Below are positions 45,876 through 54,903 of a stretch of 64,000 bases of DNA, in pieces. This DNA is from CAVZAB01 sp963773155 (GTDB taxonomy: Bacteria > Pseudomonadota > Alphaproteobacteria > Rhizobiales > Beijerinckiaceae): assembly GCA_963773155.1 (NCBI GenBank), contig CAVZAB010000012.1, positions 246,794-310,793 of the forward strand, in the 5' to 3' direction. Within the stretch, counting starts at the first letter, position 1. Every line of letters starts with the position of its first letter. Under the pieces are notes generated by a model that saw only the letters and a program-made list of their open reading frames with translations, did no database searches and was not told the DNA's origin. Made by a program: the position numbers and the translations under genes.

Positions 45876-46169
45876 GAGGAGAATACACAAAGAGTTTTCG
45901 GGCGGGTCAAGACACCAACCCCCTGAAGCGATGTCCCGTCGCCGGGACGACGGACCAGGCCAGACAGCACCTATGTCAGTGGCATTCATTCGAGTAACCA
46001 CGCGCTCGAGATCGGTCGACCTGCTCCTCAGACCCCATCAAGTGGCGGCCACCGCCGACCCCGTACAGAAGCATGACCTCGGCGACAGGATATCCAGCAT
46101 GGCGCGAGAGGACGACCCTAAGATCGAGGACAGTGTTGACAGATCGAGGCCCGTTACAGAAGACATGGG

Positions 46170-47425
46170 TGACAGAACGTACCGGACACATGGGTAACAC
46201 TTTCCGCTTCAGGGCGGGAGGTGTCGATGCCGTGGAAGGAGTGTTCGGTGATGGACGAGCGCCTGCGGTTTGTGGCGCGAGTGCTGGATGGGGAAGCGAT
46301 GACAGACGTCTGTCGCGAGTTCGGCATCTCGAGGAAGACCGGGTACAAGATCTTCGATCGGTATAAGGCACATGGGCTCGAGGCGCTGACCGATCGCTGC
46401 CGACGGCCGATCCGTTATGCCAATCAGCTGCCTCCCCAGATCGAGAACCTGATCCTGACGCTCAAGCGCGAGAAGCCACATTGGGGGGCGCGCAAGATCC
46501 GCGAGCTCCTGGTCCGGCGGCTTCCCGGAGACATCCGCGTCCCCGCAAAGAGTACGATCCACGCTGTTTTGCACCGACACAGCTTGGTCAAGGCCATGCG
46601 ACGAGCCCGTCATCGGGCAACTGGAACCCTGCTTTCGCCTGGGATGGCCCCGAATGAGCTCTGGTGCGCCGATTACAAGGGCGAGTTCAAGCTCGGTAAC
46701 GGGCAATATTGCTATCCCCTGACCGTCACCGATCACGCATCGCGCTATCTGCTTCAGTGCGAAGCTCTTAAATCAACACGGGAAGACCTGGCGGTTACGG
46801 CCTTCGAACGGCTGTTCCGGGAACGCGGCCTGCCGCAGGCCATCCGATCCGACAACGGCGTTCCTTTCGCCAGTCCAAATAGCCTGTTCAATCTCTCCAA
46901 GCTCTCCGTCTGGTGGCTGAGGCTTGGCATTTCCATAGAACGCATCAAACCCGGACGCCCGCAGCAAAACGGCCGCCACGAGCGCATGCACCTGACCTTG
47001 AAAAAAGAGGCGACCCGACCGCCGGGGATGAACAGCCTGCAACAGCAGGCTCGCTTCGATGCCTTCATGGGCGAATACAATAACGAAAGGCCCCACGAAG
47101 CCTTGGATATGAAGTGTCCCGCCGAGGTCTATTCGGCCTCGCCCAGGCCCTACGAGGGAATACCGCACCTCACCTATCCCCTGCACGACCGAGACGTGGT
47201 GGTGACCACTTGCGGTCGCATCTGCATCTATCGGAAAAAGATCAATATTTCGACCGTACTCGCCGGCCAAAGACTTGGAATCAGGGAAGTCGACGAGGGG
47301 ATTTGGCTCGTCAGCTTTATCAGCTACGATCTCGGCTTCATCGATTTGGAACAGAGGACCTTGCAGCCCCTAGACAACCCGTTCGGCCCGAGGTTGTTAC
47401 CTATGTCTTAGGTACGTTCTGTTAC
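46170..47425 (+). mobile_element. IS481-family insertion sequence
   Basis: Bounded by imperfect inverted repeats, about 30 bases each, at 46170-46199 and 47395-47425 (shared cores acagaacgtacc and gggtaaca or its variant). Each end holds two similar short motifs (acatgggtgac and acatgggtaac on the left), so the true tips may lie about 20 bases farther out. The right end is only about 30 bases from tRNA-Met. A target duplication was not identified. Confidence 0.65.
46227..47411 (+). CDS. IS481-family transposase, intact
   Basis: 394 residues from the ATG at 46227 (MPWKECSVMDERLRFVAR); a GTG two codons earlier also exists. The N-terminal helix-turn-helix is CREFGISRKTGYKIFDRYK. The rve domain shows the DDE triad: Asp in LWCADYKGEF, Asp in IRSDNGVPFAS and Glu in NGRHERMHLTLKKE. 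A C-terminal beta domain follows. Nothing is missing, so the element may be active. Confidence 0.9.
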   Translation: MPWKECSVMDERLRFVARVLDGEAMTDVCREFGISRKTGYKIFDRYKAHGLEALTDRCRRPIRYANQLPPQIENLILTLKREKPHWGARKIRELLVRRLPGDIRVPAKSTIHAVLHRHSLVKAMRRARHRATGTLLSPGMAPNELWCADYKGEFKLGNGQYCYPLTVTDHASRYLLQCEALKSTREDLAVTAFERLFRERGLPQAIRSDNGVPFASPNSLFNLSKLSVWWLRLGISIERIKPGRPQQNGRHERMHLTLKKEATRPPGMNSLQQQARFDAFMGEYNNERPHEALDMKCPAEVYSASPRPYEGIPHLTYPLHDRDVVVTTCGRICIYRKKINISTVLAGQRLGIREVDEGIWLVSFISYDLGFIDLEQRTLQPLDNPFGPRLLPMS

Positions 47426-47455
47426 CGATGTGTCCGGTCCGTACAGTGCAATCTC

Positions 47456-47532
47456 TGGTAGCGGAGGAGGGACTCGAACCCCCGACACGAGGATTATGAT
47501 TCCTCTGCTCTAACCAGCTGAGCTACTCCGCC
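47456..47532 (-). tRNA. tRNA-Met (CAT), elongator type
   Basis: The minus strand begins ggcggagtagctcagctgg, has the anticodon loop with CAT, the T-loop ggttcgagtcc and an encoded CCA. The acceptor stem pairs over seven positions with a terminal G-U. Seventy-seven bases including CCA. Confidence 0.95.
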
Positions 47533-47650
47533 TAAAGCTTTCGGTCCGGCATATAGTCTTTGGCAAATGGTCAAGTCAAGGCATCGTTTCATCAGTGCCG
47601 CCAACGCCGTTCCGGCGATGATGGTTGGACTATTCGAATGAGAGCGGCGT

Positions 47651-48292
47651 CTATAGGATGGTCTTTTCTATTCGCGTGAGGGTGAAGAGACTGAGGGGCG
47701 GGAGGAGGCGGCGTTCAGTGAGGCGGGCTTGCGGGTGCACCTTGAGCCAGGTCTGGATGACTCGCCAGGAGAATTCCGGGCGCCAGCCGAGTTTGGAACT
47801 ATGGCGGGCAAGCCAACTTTCGACCAGCGCCAGGGCCGCTGTTTCGCCCCCGAAATGATTGACAAGGACGAGTTCGCCGCCGGGTTTTGTCACTCGCATC
47901 ATTTCGTCCAGTGTTCGTGTCGGATTGGGAACGACAGTGAGAACATAGGGGGCGGCAACGACGTCAAAGAGGTTGTCGGGAAAGCCAAGCCGCATGACGT
48001 CCATGACGAGCAATGCGGTCACATTGCGAAGGCCGAGGTTCCTTATTCGATCCTGGGCCTGTCGCAGCATGGCCTCAGAGAGGTCGACGCCTATGAGTTG
48101 CCGGGTTGGCGCTAGATATGGCAATTCGAGTCCGGTGCCGATCCCGACAATCAGAACTTGACCGTCGTGCCGGTTGGCCGCCACGGCAAGGGCGCGGCGG
48201 CCGGGCGCCATGACTTTGTTGAATACCAGATCGTAGAACGGCGCCCATCTGGCGTAGGCGTTGGCAATCGTCCTGTGATCAAGATCACCCAC
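47651..48292 (-). CDS. Class I SAM-dependent methyltransferase (PmtA/UbiE-like)
   Basis: 213 residues. The SAM-binding motif I is VLIVGIGTGLELPYL (about residues 46-60), followed by the acidic loop LIGVDLSEAML and the motif LFDVVAAPYVLTVVPNPTRT. AYARWAPFYDLVF at the N-terminus and MRVTKPGGELVLVNHFG in the second half resemble rhodobacterial-type phosphatidylethanolamine N-methyltransferase PmtA; UbiE-type enzymes are the alternative. It is 16 bases from mnmA, on the same strand. Confidence 0.75.
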   Translation of the reverse strand: MGDLDHRTIANAYARWAPFYDLVFNKVMAPGRRALAVAANRHDGQVLIVGIGTGLELPYLAPTRQLIGVDLSEAMLRQAQDRIRNLGLRNVTALLVMDVMRLGFPDNLFDVVAAPYVLTVVPNPTRTLDEMMRVTKPGGELVLVNHFGGETAALALVESWLARHSSKLGWRPEFSWRVIQTWLKVHPQARLTERRLLPPLSLFTLTRIEKTIL

Positions 48293-48307
48293 GCCAAAAA
48301 ACCGAAG

Positions 48308-49496
48308 TCAGCCGGTCGAAGCCAGTGCCCGTCCCTTCGGCAATGGGGCGGGTGCGGGAAGTGCGAATTGTTCGATATAGCCGCCACCCAGCACCCTCGC
48401 GCGCGATTCGGCTGATTGGTAGAAGACGCAGGCCTGTCCCGGAGAAATGCCTTCCTCGGGCATATCAAATTCGACAAGGGCCGCGTTCTCCACCCGTTTT
48501 AGGAGTGCCGGAACGGGGGCTCTCGTCGAGCGTACGCGCACGGCAAGCCGCAAGCCCTGCTGCGGCATCTCGGCCCAGGGGCAATCGCCGATCCAATTGA
48601 GGTCGCGTAAGCTTGATCTTCCGGATTTCAAGCGCCTGGCGCGGACCGACGATGACTTGCCCGCGCCCAGCATCGAGATAAATCACATAAAGGGGCTCGC
48701 CAGCTGCGATGCCGAGCCCCTTTCGCTGGCCGATGGTGAAATGGATGATTCCCCGGTGCCGGCCGAGTAGGCGCCCATCGATATGGCGGATTTCGCCGGG
48801 CTGGGCGGCATTCGGACGCAGGCGCTCGATGATATCGGTGTATTTGCCCGACGGGACGAAGCAAATATCTTGAGAATCGGGCTTGTCGGCGACGGCAAGG
48901 CCGAATTCATGGGCGAATTGTCGGACTGTTGCCTTTGGCATGTCGCCAAGCGGAAACCGCAGCATTTGAAGCTGCGCCTCGGTTGTAGCAAAGAGGAAAT
49001 AGCTCTGGTCGCGATCGGCGTCGAGGGCGCGGTACAGCGCCCATTTGCCGCCTTCGGTCGGCCGCGAGGCAATATAATGTCCGGTTGCCAGAATGTCGGC
49101 GCCGAGATCCCTGGCGGTTTCGAACAGATCGGCAAATTTGATGGTCTGGTTGCAGGCGATGCAGGGGACCGGAGTTTCGCCGCTGATATAGCTGTCGGCA
49201 AAACGATCAATCACTTTGCTGCGAAAGCGCTCCTCATAATCCAAGACGTAATGGGGGATCCCGAGGCGGGCTGCGACCCTTCTTGCGTCATGGATGTCCT
49301 GGCCGGCACAGCAGGCACCTTTGCGGTGGGTTGCCGCACCATGGTCATAGAGCTGCAGGGTCATACCGATGACGTCGAAGCCTTGCCGGCACAAAAGGGC
49401 GGCAACGACCGAGGAATCGACCCCGCCGGACATGGCCACCACCACCCGGGTCTGACCTGGCGGTTTGGAAATTCCTAACGCGTTGCCTGCCATCAT
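48308..49496 (-). CDS. mnmA: tRNA-specific 2-thiouridylase MnmA, frameshift
   Basis: The PP-loop is VVVAMSGGVDSSVVAALL, followed by CPIACN-type Cys in TPVPCIACNQTIKF, ATGHYI, SQDICFVPSGKY and GIIHFTIGQRKGLGI; the second catalytic Cys is in SQDICF. After RKIKLT (about 48610) the C-terminal beta domain continues in another frame (LNWIGDCPWAEMPQQGLRLA to ALVEFDMPEEGISPGQACVF), so one base is missing there. MnmA thiolates U34 of Glu, Gln and Lys tRNAs and is rarely dispensable, which argues that the shift is a sequencing error. The ATG at 49496 is chosen. Confidence 0.87.
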
Positions 49497-49752
49497 CCCT
49501 GTCGCCAAACCGCCCCTCGACCGCGCCTAGGCGCTCTGCAGGGGTCCTTCATAGCAAGCCGCGCGCGAAATTGCATGCGAATCTCGGGCCGGGTCAGCAG
49601 CGGCCCGATCCGGGCGCTAGTCTCGGCGATGAATATGGTTAATTACTTCACTATCCTTGTGCCGAACTCGTACAGCGAGACCAGACAGGTAATAAATCGG
49701 AAAGAAAATAGCCCTTTTGCACCTCATTTATGGTCGAAACCGCGGCGCGTGC

Positions 49753-49767
49753 TTAGCCAAATTTTAA
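49753..49767. promoter_or_regulatory. Candidate CtrA-binding site upstream of sciP
   Basis: ttag-N7-ttaa, one mismatch from the CtrA consensus TTAA-N7-TTAA, 60 bases upstream of the sciP start. CtrA is known to activate sciP in Caulobacter. Confidence 0.45.
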
Positions 49768-49826
49768 AACTAGGCCGTTAGTCTTGCGCTATTCAAGTTG
49801 GTCAGTCGAGTACGCGAGTAAACAGC

Positions 49827-50102
49827 ATGAGCGAACCCCAGCGGCCGAGGGTAAAATATGTCATCGGGCCCGATGGCAGTCCCTTGACGATCGCCGACTT
49901 GCCGCCGACTTCCACGAAGCGCTGGGTGATCCGCCGAAAGGCCGAAGTCGTCGCTGCGGTGCGCGGTGGCCTGTTGTCGCTCGAGGAGGCCTGCAGTCGC
50001 TACACTTTGACGGTCGACGAATTTCTTAGCTGGCAGATGTCAATCGACCAGCATGGGCTTGCTGGGCTTCGGACCACGCGCATCCAGCAATATCGCCAAT
50101 AG
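49827..50102 (+). CDS. sciP: CtrA inhibitor SciP (DUF1153)
   Basis: 91 residues and nearly canonical: RPRVKYVIGPDGSPLTIADL, then TKRWVIRRKAEVVAAVRGGL and LSLEEACSRYTLTVDEFLSW with its Trp-based helix-turn-helix. SciP is a small DNA-binding protein of alphaproteobacteria that binds CtrA and blocks transcription of its targets in part of the cell cycle. ctrA itself is 3 kb downstream. Confidence 0.92.
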   Translation: MSEPQRPRVKYVIGPDGSPLTIADLPPTSTKRWVIRRKAEVVAAVRGGLLSLEEACSRYTLTVDEFLSWQMSIDQHGLAGLRTTRIQQYRQ

Positions 50103-50131
50103 GCTAGCGGCTATGGCCCGTCCGGGCCCGA

Positions 50132-51170
50132 CTAGACAGGCTCGCCTTGCTGTCTGTCCCGCAGCACCTGAGCCAATCGGCGCTTTTCGAAGATCAAAAC
50201 GACCACGACCGCAAAAGCCAAGGGGACCAACAGGTAGAAGATCCGGAAGACCAAGAGAGCCGTCAAGACTTGGAGCTTCGGAACGCCGGGCATGCCGTGG
50301 ATAAATATGAGTTCGAATACACCAAGCCCTCCCGGCGCGTTGGAAACGAGGGCTGCCGAGAATGAAGCCAAAAATACGCCGAGGACCACGAAAAAACCGG
50401 GATTGCCGATCTCTGGCAAGGCAAAATAGATGATTCCGGCGGCGCCCAGCAATTCCATGGGGGCTGCCACCAATTGCCGAGCGGTGATTTCCGGGCGTGG
50501 ATATTCTAGCCGAAAATTGCCGATGCTGAGCGGCCTTAGTCGCAGGATCGAGCCAATAATATAGACTGCGACGAAGGCCAGGCAACAAAAGCCGACGATT
50601 TCGGGCGGTCGACCGATGGGTCAGAACCTCCGGCAGGATTCCGCGCAACCGCTTCAATTGTTCGGGTTCGAAAATAAGCACGAGCCCGCTCAAGAGCAGG
50701 GTTCCGAGCACGAAAGTGAAAGAGCACAAAGCAACAAGAATGGCCACTTGTGCGGTGGTCAGCCCCTTGGTCGAATAGGCTCGGTAGCGCACCATTGCGC
50801 CCGAGAAGACCGAGGCGCCGATGTTGTGCGACAGGGCGTAGGTGGTGAAAGAACACAGGGAGATGAACACCCACGAAATATTGCGGATGCCGAGATGCAA
50901 AAGAGCGATACGGTCGTACCAGGCGAGCGCCGCATAGGCGATGATCGTCGAAATTGCGGCCAGCCCATATTGACGCGGTGTGATCGCCTTCAGATCCGCC
51001 CAGACCTGCGGGCCGACCGCCTCGCCTTCAAAACTTCGATAAAGCAGCCAGCCGGAAGCAAAGACCGCGATCAGCCCCACAACAGGCCACAGATAATCGA
51101 GGGTTCGCTTGATGACGCTGCGTTGCGGCTTCAGATTCGTCTCCGGGTCAGCGTGCAGACCCCGGAACAA
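50132..51170 (-). CDS. YbhN/UPF0104-type membrane protein (LPG synthase TM-like), frameshift
   Basis: An integral membrane protein with seven or eight helices. The first half (start near 51170, probably TTG) reads KRTLDYLWPVVGLIAVFASG and SLCSFTTYALSHNIGASVFS; the second half, from about 50615 in another frame, reads PPEIVGFCCLAFVAVYIIGS, then GAAGIIYFALPEIGNPGFFV and SNAPGGLGVFELIFIHGMPG. One extra base between them explains the split. NAPGGLGVFE is the family signature shared with the flippase domain of MprF. The function in lipid transport is inferred; no synthase domain is attached. Confidence 0.75.
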
Positions 51171-51313
51171 CGAGCAGCGAGCGGGGCGCACATCCGTGCA
51201 CGATGCCGGGCAGACTTTCAAGGTCCGGCAGGGCAAAATCGGCGCTGGCTTGGGCCGGCAAAATGGGCTTTGTTGGGGCGCCGGACCGCGCTGACGAGAT
51301 CAAGGGACTCGCG

Positions 51314-51931
51314 ATGACAACGATTGGCGTGGCGCTCGATGGCACAACCGATTTGCCGCCAGGCAAGATTGCCGCAATCGTCACCTATCTCGAAATGCGA
51401 CAGCGTCCGGGGGGCACGCAGGCCGCCAATACGGCGCTTTCCTTGATCCGGCTCTCGAGCACGGACACCGCGCGCTACCTTGCCTTATTCAGGCTGATCG
51501 GGGCCCCATGGCTTTGGTATTCCCGATTGCAAGCCGGCGCTGGCGCGGCCGCAGCCGTGCTTGCTGACGAGCGGGTCGAGGCCTACGCGGTGCAGCAATC
51601 CGGGGAGACCATTGGTTTACTCGAACTCGATTTTCGTCGCCAAAGCGAGGCGGAGATCGCGTTTTTTGGCCTTGTCGAACGGGCGAGGGGCAGGGGACTT
51701 GGGCAAGCGCTGATGCAGGCGACGCTCGCCCGCGCCTGGGCACGGCCGCTCGATCGGCTGTTCGTCCATACCTGCACGCTTGACCATCCGGCCGCGCTTC
51801 AATTCTACCGGTCGGCGGGTTTTGTCGCCTACAAGATCGCGGTCGAAATCGCGGAGGATCCGAGATTGTCCGGGCTATTGGAGCGCACGGCCGGCCGACA
51901 CGTGCCAATTCTGTCAGGCTCGGCGGGCTAG
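51314..51931 (+). CDS. GNAT-family N-acetyltransferase
   Basis: 205 residues from the ATG at 51314 (AAGGGA site). The acetyl-CoA loop is ERARGRGLGQALMQATLARA (the R/Q-x-x-G-x-G/A motif), followed by VHTCTLDHPAALQFYRSAGF, typical of the fold's last strand and helix. The substrate is not identifiable. The N-terminal 80 residues have no known motif. Confidence 0.78.
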   Translation: MTTIGVALDGTTDLPPGKIAAIVTYLEMRQRPGGTQAANTALSLIRLSSTDTARYLALFRLIGAPWLWYSRLQAGAGAAAAVLADERVEAYAVQQSGETIGLLELDFRRQSEAEIAFFGLVERARGRGLGQALMQATLARAWARPLDRLFVHTCTLDHPAALQFYRSAGFVAYKIAVEIAEDPRLSGLLERTAGRHVPILSGSAG

Positions 51932-51959
51932 GCCGAGGTTAGGGCGCGTGGCGGGGGTT

Positions 51960-52352
51960 CTAAAACCGCACCGCCGCCGCGTCGCCGGCGCCGGTCGCCA
52001 GATCGACGACCCGGTCGACGGCTTTTTCACGACCGTCAAGGGCCTCGGCTTTAGCAAGTTCCTCGAGGGCCTCTTGGTGCCGGGCCTTGGCCTCATCCAG
52101 CTGGGTTTTCAAATCATCGGCGGAACGTTTGAGATTGTCACGACGGGTCATCGCCGCGCGCGCATAGGTTGGATAGGCAAAATGGCTCGGATCGATGATG
52201 CCGGCCCGCTTCTCCTCGGCGGCTATTTCGCGATCGAGTTCGCCGGCCATCCGGGCAAAATCCGCAATCATCGTCTCGATTTGCATGACGCGACGCTGGC
52301 GCTCGTCGGCCTGGAAGCGTTTCAGTCGGATGAGGGTGTCCCGCGACTTCAT
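51960..52352 (-). CDS. fliJ: Flagellar export chaperone FliJ
   Basis: 130 residues, almost wholly coiled coil (RLKRFQADERQRRVMQIETM to LKTQLDEAKARHQEALEELA). FKRDTLIRLK-type N-terminus and size fit alphaproteobacterial FliJ, which binds the export ATPase FliI. It is divergent from ctrA, a neighbourhood known in several alphaproteobacteria. No other flagellar gene is in the window, so the rest must be elsewhere. Confidence 0.78.
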   Translation of the reverse strand: MKSRDTLIRLKRFQADERQRRVMQIETMIADFARMAGELDREIAAEEKRAGIIDPSHFAYPTYARAAMTRRDNLKRSADDLKTQLDEAKARHQEALEELAKAEALDGREKAVDRVVDLATGAGDAAAVRF

Positions 52353-52909
52353 ACTATTGACTCCAAGACGCAGGTGAAAAATCTACCGCACGGCATTTCG
52401 TACGGATCCGGCGCAATTTCGCGAGACGATTCGAATTATCGGGGATGGAAGTTGCATCTTCCTTACTATCGGGGGAAAAACAAAAGGAGCGAATCGGAGG
52501 GGCAAAGAGGTCGGCCGGCGGTAAAAAATCGGGCCGACCGGCTGGGGCCGCTAAGACTTCGTTTACCCGGCTCGTTAACACTGGACCCCAGCGGTAGTCA
52601 GGCTTGCCGGGTTTTTGGGGCGACCTCAGACCGCCTGTCCTATAAATCAATTAGCAGTGTTTATTAAAGTTTTACCTTAGTATGGAAATAGAAAGATAAT
52701 CTTTTTGATGCAATAATTTAGATAGTGTTCGGCTCAAGTTGGTAAAAGAGCTTGCTTTGGGGAATCACAGTTTGTTAACCATTGGTGATTAACGTTACGA
52801 GTTGAGTGAGCCGGGCGCCCGCCCGGGTCATGCGCCACGCTGCCGGGCCGGCCGCCACGCGAATGATCCGCGGGTTTGCCAGCCACGGGGGCAAGGGTGG
52901 GGACCTGAC
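52353..52909. promoter_or_regulatory. Long ctrA upstream region
   Basis: About 560 bases divergent between fliJ and ctrA, AT-rich from 52640 to 52800. It contains several CcrM-type GANTC sites (for example gaatc at 52762-52766) and TTAA half-sites (gttaacc at 52774 and attaacg near 52788), matching the kind of methylation- and CtrA-dependent control known for Caulobacter ctrA. No full TTAA-N7-TTAA box was found. Confidence 0.45.
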
Positions 52910-53611
52910 ATGCGCGTACTTTTAATTGAGGACGACAGCGCGACAGCGCAAAGCATCGAGCTGATGCTCAAATCCGAGAATTTCAACGTCTATACGACGG
53001 ATCTCGGCGAAGAAGGCATCGATCTCGGCAAGCTCTACGACTATGATATCATCTTGCTGGATCTCAATCTCCCGGACATGTCGGGCTATGAGGTCCTACG
53101 CACGTTGCGCGTTGCCAAGGTGAAGACCCCAATCCTGATTCTTTCCGGCTTGGCCGGGATCGAGGACAAGGTGAAGGGGCTTGGGTTTGGCGCCGATGAT
53201 TATCTGACCAAGCCGTTCCACAAAGACGAGCTGGTCGCCCGTATCCACGCCATTGTTCGCCGCTCGAAGGGCCACGCCCAATCCGTCATTACGACCGGCG
53301 ATCTGATCGTCAATCTCGACCAGAAAACCGTCGAGGTGAGCGGCGCTCGGGTGCATCTGACTGGTAAAGAATATCAGATGCTTGAGCTATTGTCTTTGCG
53401 CAAGGGCACGACGCTGACCAAGGAGATGTTTCTCAATCATCTCTACGGCGGCATGGACGAGCCGGAACTCAAGATCATCGACGTCTTTATCTGCAAGCTC
53501 CGCAAGAAGCTCGCCAACGCGAGCCAAGGCCGCAATTACATCGAAACGGTGTGGGGGCGCGGTTATGTCCTGCGCGAACCGGCCGAGGATGAGGAACGGA
53601 TACCCGCGTAA
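52910..53611 (+). CDS. ctrA: Cell-cycle response regulator CtrA
   Basis: 233 residues from the ATG at 52910, although the frame is open farther up. The receiver starts MRVLLIEDDSATAQSIELML, has phospho-acceptor Asp51 in DIILLDLNLPDMSGYEV and Lys in YLTKPFHKDELV. The OmpR-type winged helix follows (VHLTGKEYQMLELLSLRKGT and ETVWGRGYVL). CtrA is the master regulator of cell division, flagella and chemotaxis in alphaproteobacteria. Its phosphotransferase ChpT is encoded 4 kb downstream and its inhibitor SciP 3 kb upstream. The Caulobacter-style C-terminal Ala-Ala degron is absent (ends RIPA). Confidence 0.95.
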   Translation: MRVLLIEDDSATAQSIELMLKSENFNVYTTDLGEEGIDLGKLYDYDIILLDLNLPDMSGYEVLRTLRVAKVKTPILILSGLAGIEDKVKGLGFGADDYLTKPFHKDELVARIHAIVRRSKGHAQSVITTGDLIVNLDQKTVEVSGARVHLTGKEYQMLELLSLRKGTTLTKEMFLNHLYGGMDEPELKIIDVFICKLRKKLANASQGRNYIETVWGRGYVLREPAEDEERIPA

Positions 53612-53660
53612 TCGGCTTGCATCAGCCGATTGAAAGCCCCGCCATGGCGGGGCTTTTTGT
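53611..53660. terminator. Rho-independent terminator between ctrA and cheR
   Basis: Two adjacent hairpins. The first is aatcggct/agccgatt (53611-53632). The second has perfect arms aaagccccgc and gcggggcttt (53633-53656) with a T-run after it on the plus strand and an A-run before it, so it can end transcription from both sides. Confidence 0.85.
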
Positions 53661-54530
53661 TGGCGCGCCGTTAAGCGGACGGAAGACGAAAGGGTGCTCC
53701 GGGTCGGGGCGGAATGCGTCGGTGAGGCCAAGTACCGTTTCGCTGGCGCCGAGGACTAGATAGCCATCCTCGGCGATGACGGCGGCGAGCCGTGACAGGA
53801 TGGCGTGCCGAATGTCCGGGGCCAAATACAACAGCACATTGCGACAAAAGACGATATCGAAACGTCCGAGCGGCTGAAAATCGTGCAATAGGTTGAAATG
53901 CTTGAAGTGAATGCCTGCGCGCAGGCGTTCTTCAATGAACCAACAGTCACGCTCGCGCCGGAAATGTCTGAGCAGATGGTCGATCGGCAGCCCGCGCTGG
54001 ACCTCGAATTGGCTGTAGCGGCCTTGACCGGCCTTGGTCAACATCGGGCCGGAAATATCGGTGGCGATGATTTCGATCTGCCCGTGCGGCAAGACGGGAA
54101 GCCGATCGGCTAGACTCATAGCGAGGGAATAAGGCTCCTGACCGCTCGCGCAGCCGGCGCTCCAGATGCGGATCTTTTTCCCGTCACCACGCGCGCTCAC
54201 TAGGCGGGTCAGCATGACGGCGGCAAAGGTTTCGAATGGCTGGCGATCGCGAAAAAACGAGGTCTCGTGTGTGGCGAGTGCGTCAAGTACCGTCTGTTCG
54301 AGGGCGCATCCCGGCCGTTCTTTCAGCTGGTCCATCAATCGTTCAAGACTGCCTATCCCGGCTTGACGGAGAATGGGCGCGAGGCGGTCCTCGACGAATC
54401 GCGGCCGCGCCGCCTCGAGGCAAAGGCCGGATTTGCCGAGGACGAAACGGTGCAATTGGGCTTGGGCCGGCGACAGCTTGGCCTCGCTAGGCAAAGGCGT
54501 TGCAACCGGACTGCCGCGGTGCCGCGGCAA
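53622..54530 (-). CDS. cheR: Chemotaxis methyltransferase CheR
   Basis: 302 residues. An N-terminal helical domain precedes the SAM-binding motif IRIWSAGCASGQEPYSLAMS, then EIIATDISGPMLTKAGQGRY and DIVFCRNVLLYLAPDIRHAI. CheR methylates glutamates of chemoreceptors. The start is uncertain: no ATG lies in the right place and a TTG at 54530, eight bases after the cheY stop, fits best. Its stop lies within the terminator region after ctrA, so its last 19 residues overlap the hairpins. Confidence 0.88.
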   Translation of the reverse strand: MPRHRGSPVATPLPSEAKLSPAQAQLHRFVLGKSGLCLEAARPRFVEDRLAPILRQAGIGSLERLMDQLKERPGCALEQTVLDALATHETSFFRDRQPFETFAAVMLTRLVSARGDGKKIRIWSAGCASGQEPYSLAMSLADRLPVLPHGQIEIIATDISGPMLTKAGQGRYSQFEVQRGLPIDHLLRHFRRERDCWFIEERLRAGIHFKHFNLLHDFQPLGRFDIVFCRNVLLYLAPDIRHAILSRLAAVIAEDGYLVLGASETVLGLTDAFRPDPEHPFVFRPLNGAPTKSPAMAGLSIG

Positions 54531-54537
54531 CGCCCGA

Positions 54538-54903
54538 TCAGGCGAGACCGATTTCCTCGAATTTGGATTGCACGATTTGCCGGTCGAATGGCTTCATAAT
54601 ATATTCGTCGGCGCCGGCATGCATCGCTCGGGCTATATGCGCCACGTCGTTTTCGGTGGTGCAGAACACCACTTTCGGCATCGTACCACCGGGCATTTTT
54701 CGCAAGTTGCGTAGAAATTCGTAACCGTCCATTACCGGCATATTCCAATCGAGCAATATCGCGTCCGGCATTAAGAAGGAACAGGCGGCCAGAGCCTTTT
54801 GCCCATCTTCGGCTTCCGCGGTCTGAAAATGCATGGCCTCAAGGATGCGCTTGGCAACTTTGCGCATGACATTGGAATCATCGACGATCAGTACCTGCTT
54901 CAT
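54538..54903 (-). CDS. cheY: CheY-type response regulator
   Basis: 121 residues, a stand-alone receiver. VLIVDDSNVMRKVAKRILEA starts it, the phospho-acceptor is Asp52 in AILLDWNMPVMDGYEFL, the Thr is in VVFCTTENDV and the Lys in YIMKPFDRQ. The ATG at 54903 lies inside the cheW end. In alphaproteobacteria such CheY proteins may act on the flagellar motor or as phosphate sinks. Confidence 0.88.
   Translation of the reverse strand: MKQVLIVDDSNVMRKVAKRILEAMHFQTAEAEDGQKALAACSFLMPDAILLDWNMPVMDGYEFLRNLRKMPGGTMPKVVFCTTENDVAHIARAMHAGADEYIMKPFDRQIVQSKFEEIGLA

Noticed and set aside
53622..53690. An earlier stop for cheR before the terminator
   Set aside because: No in-frame stop occurs before 53622; the overlap of the last codons with the hairpin is accepted as real.
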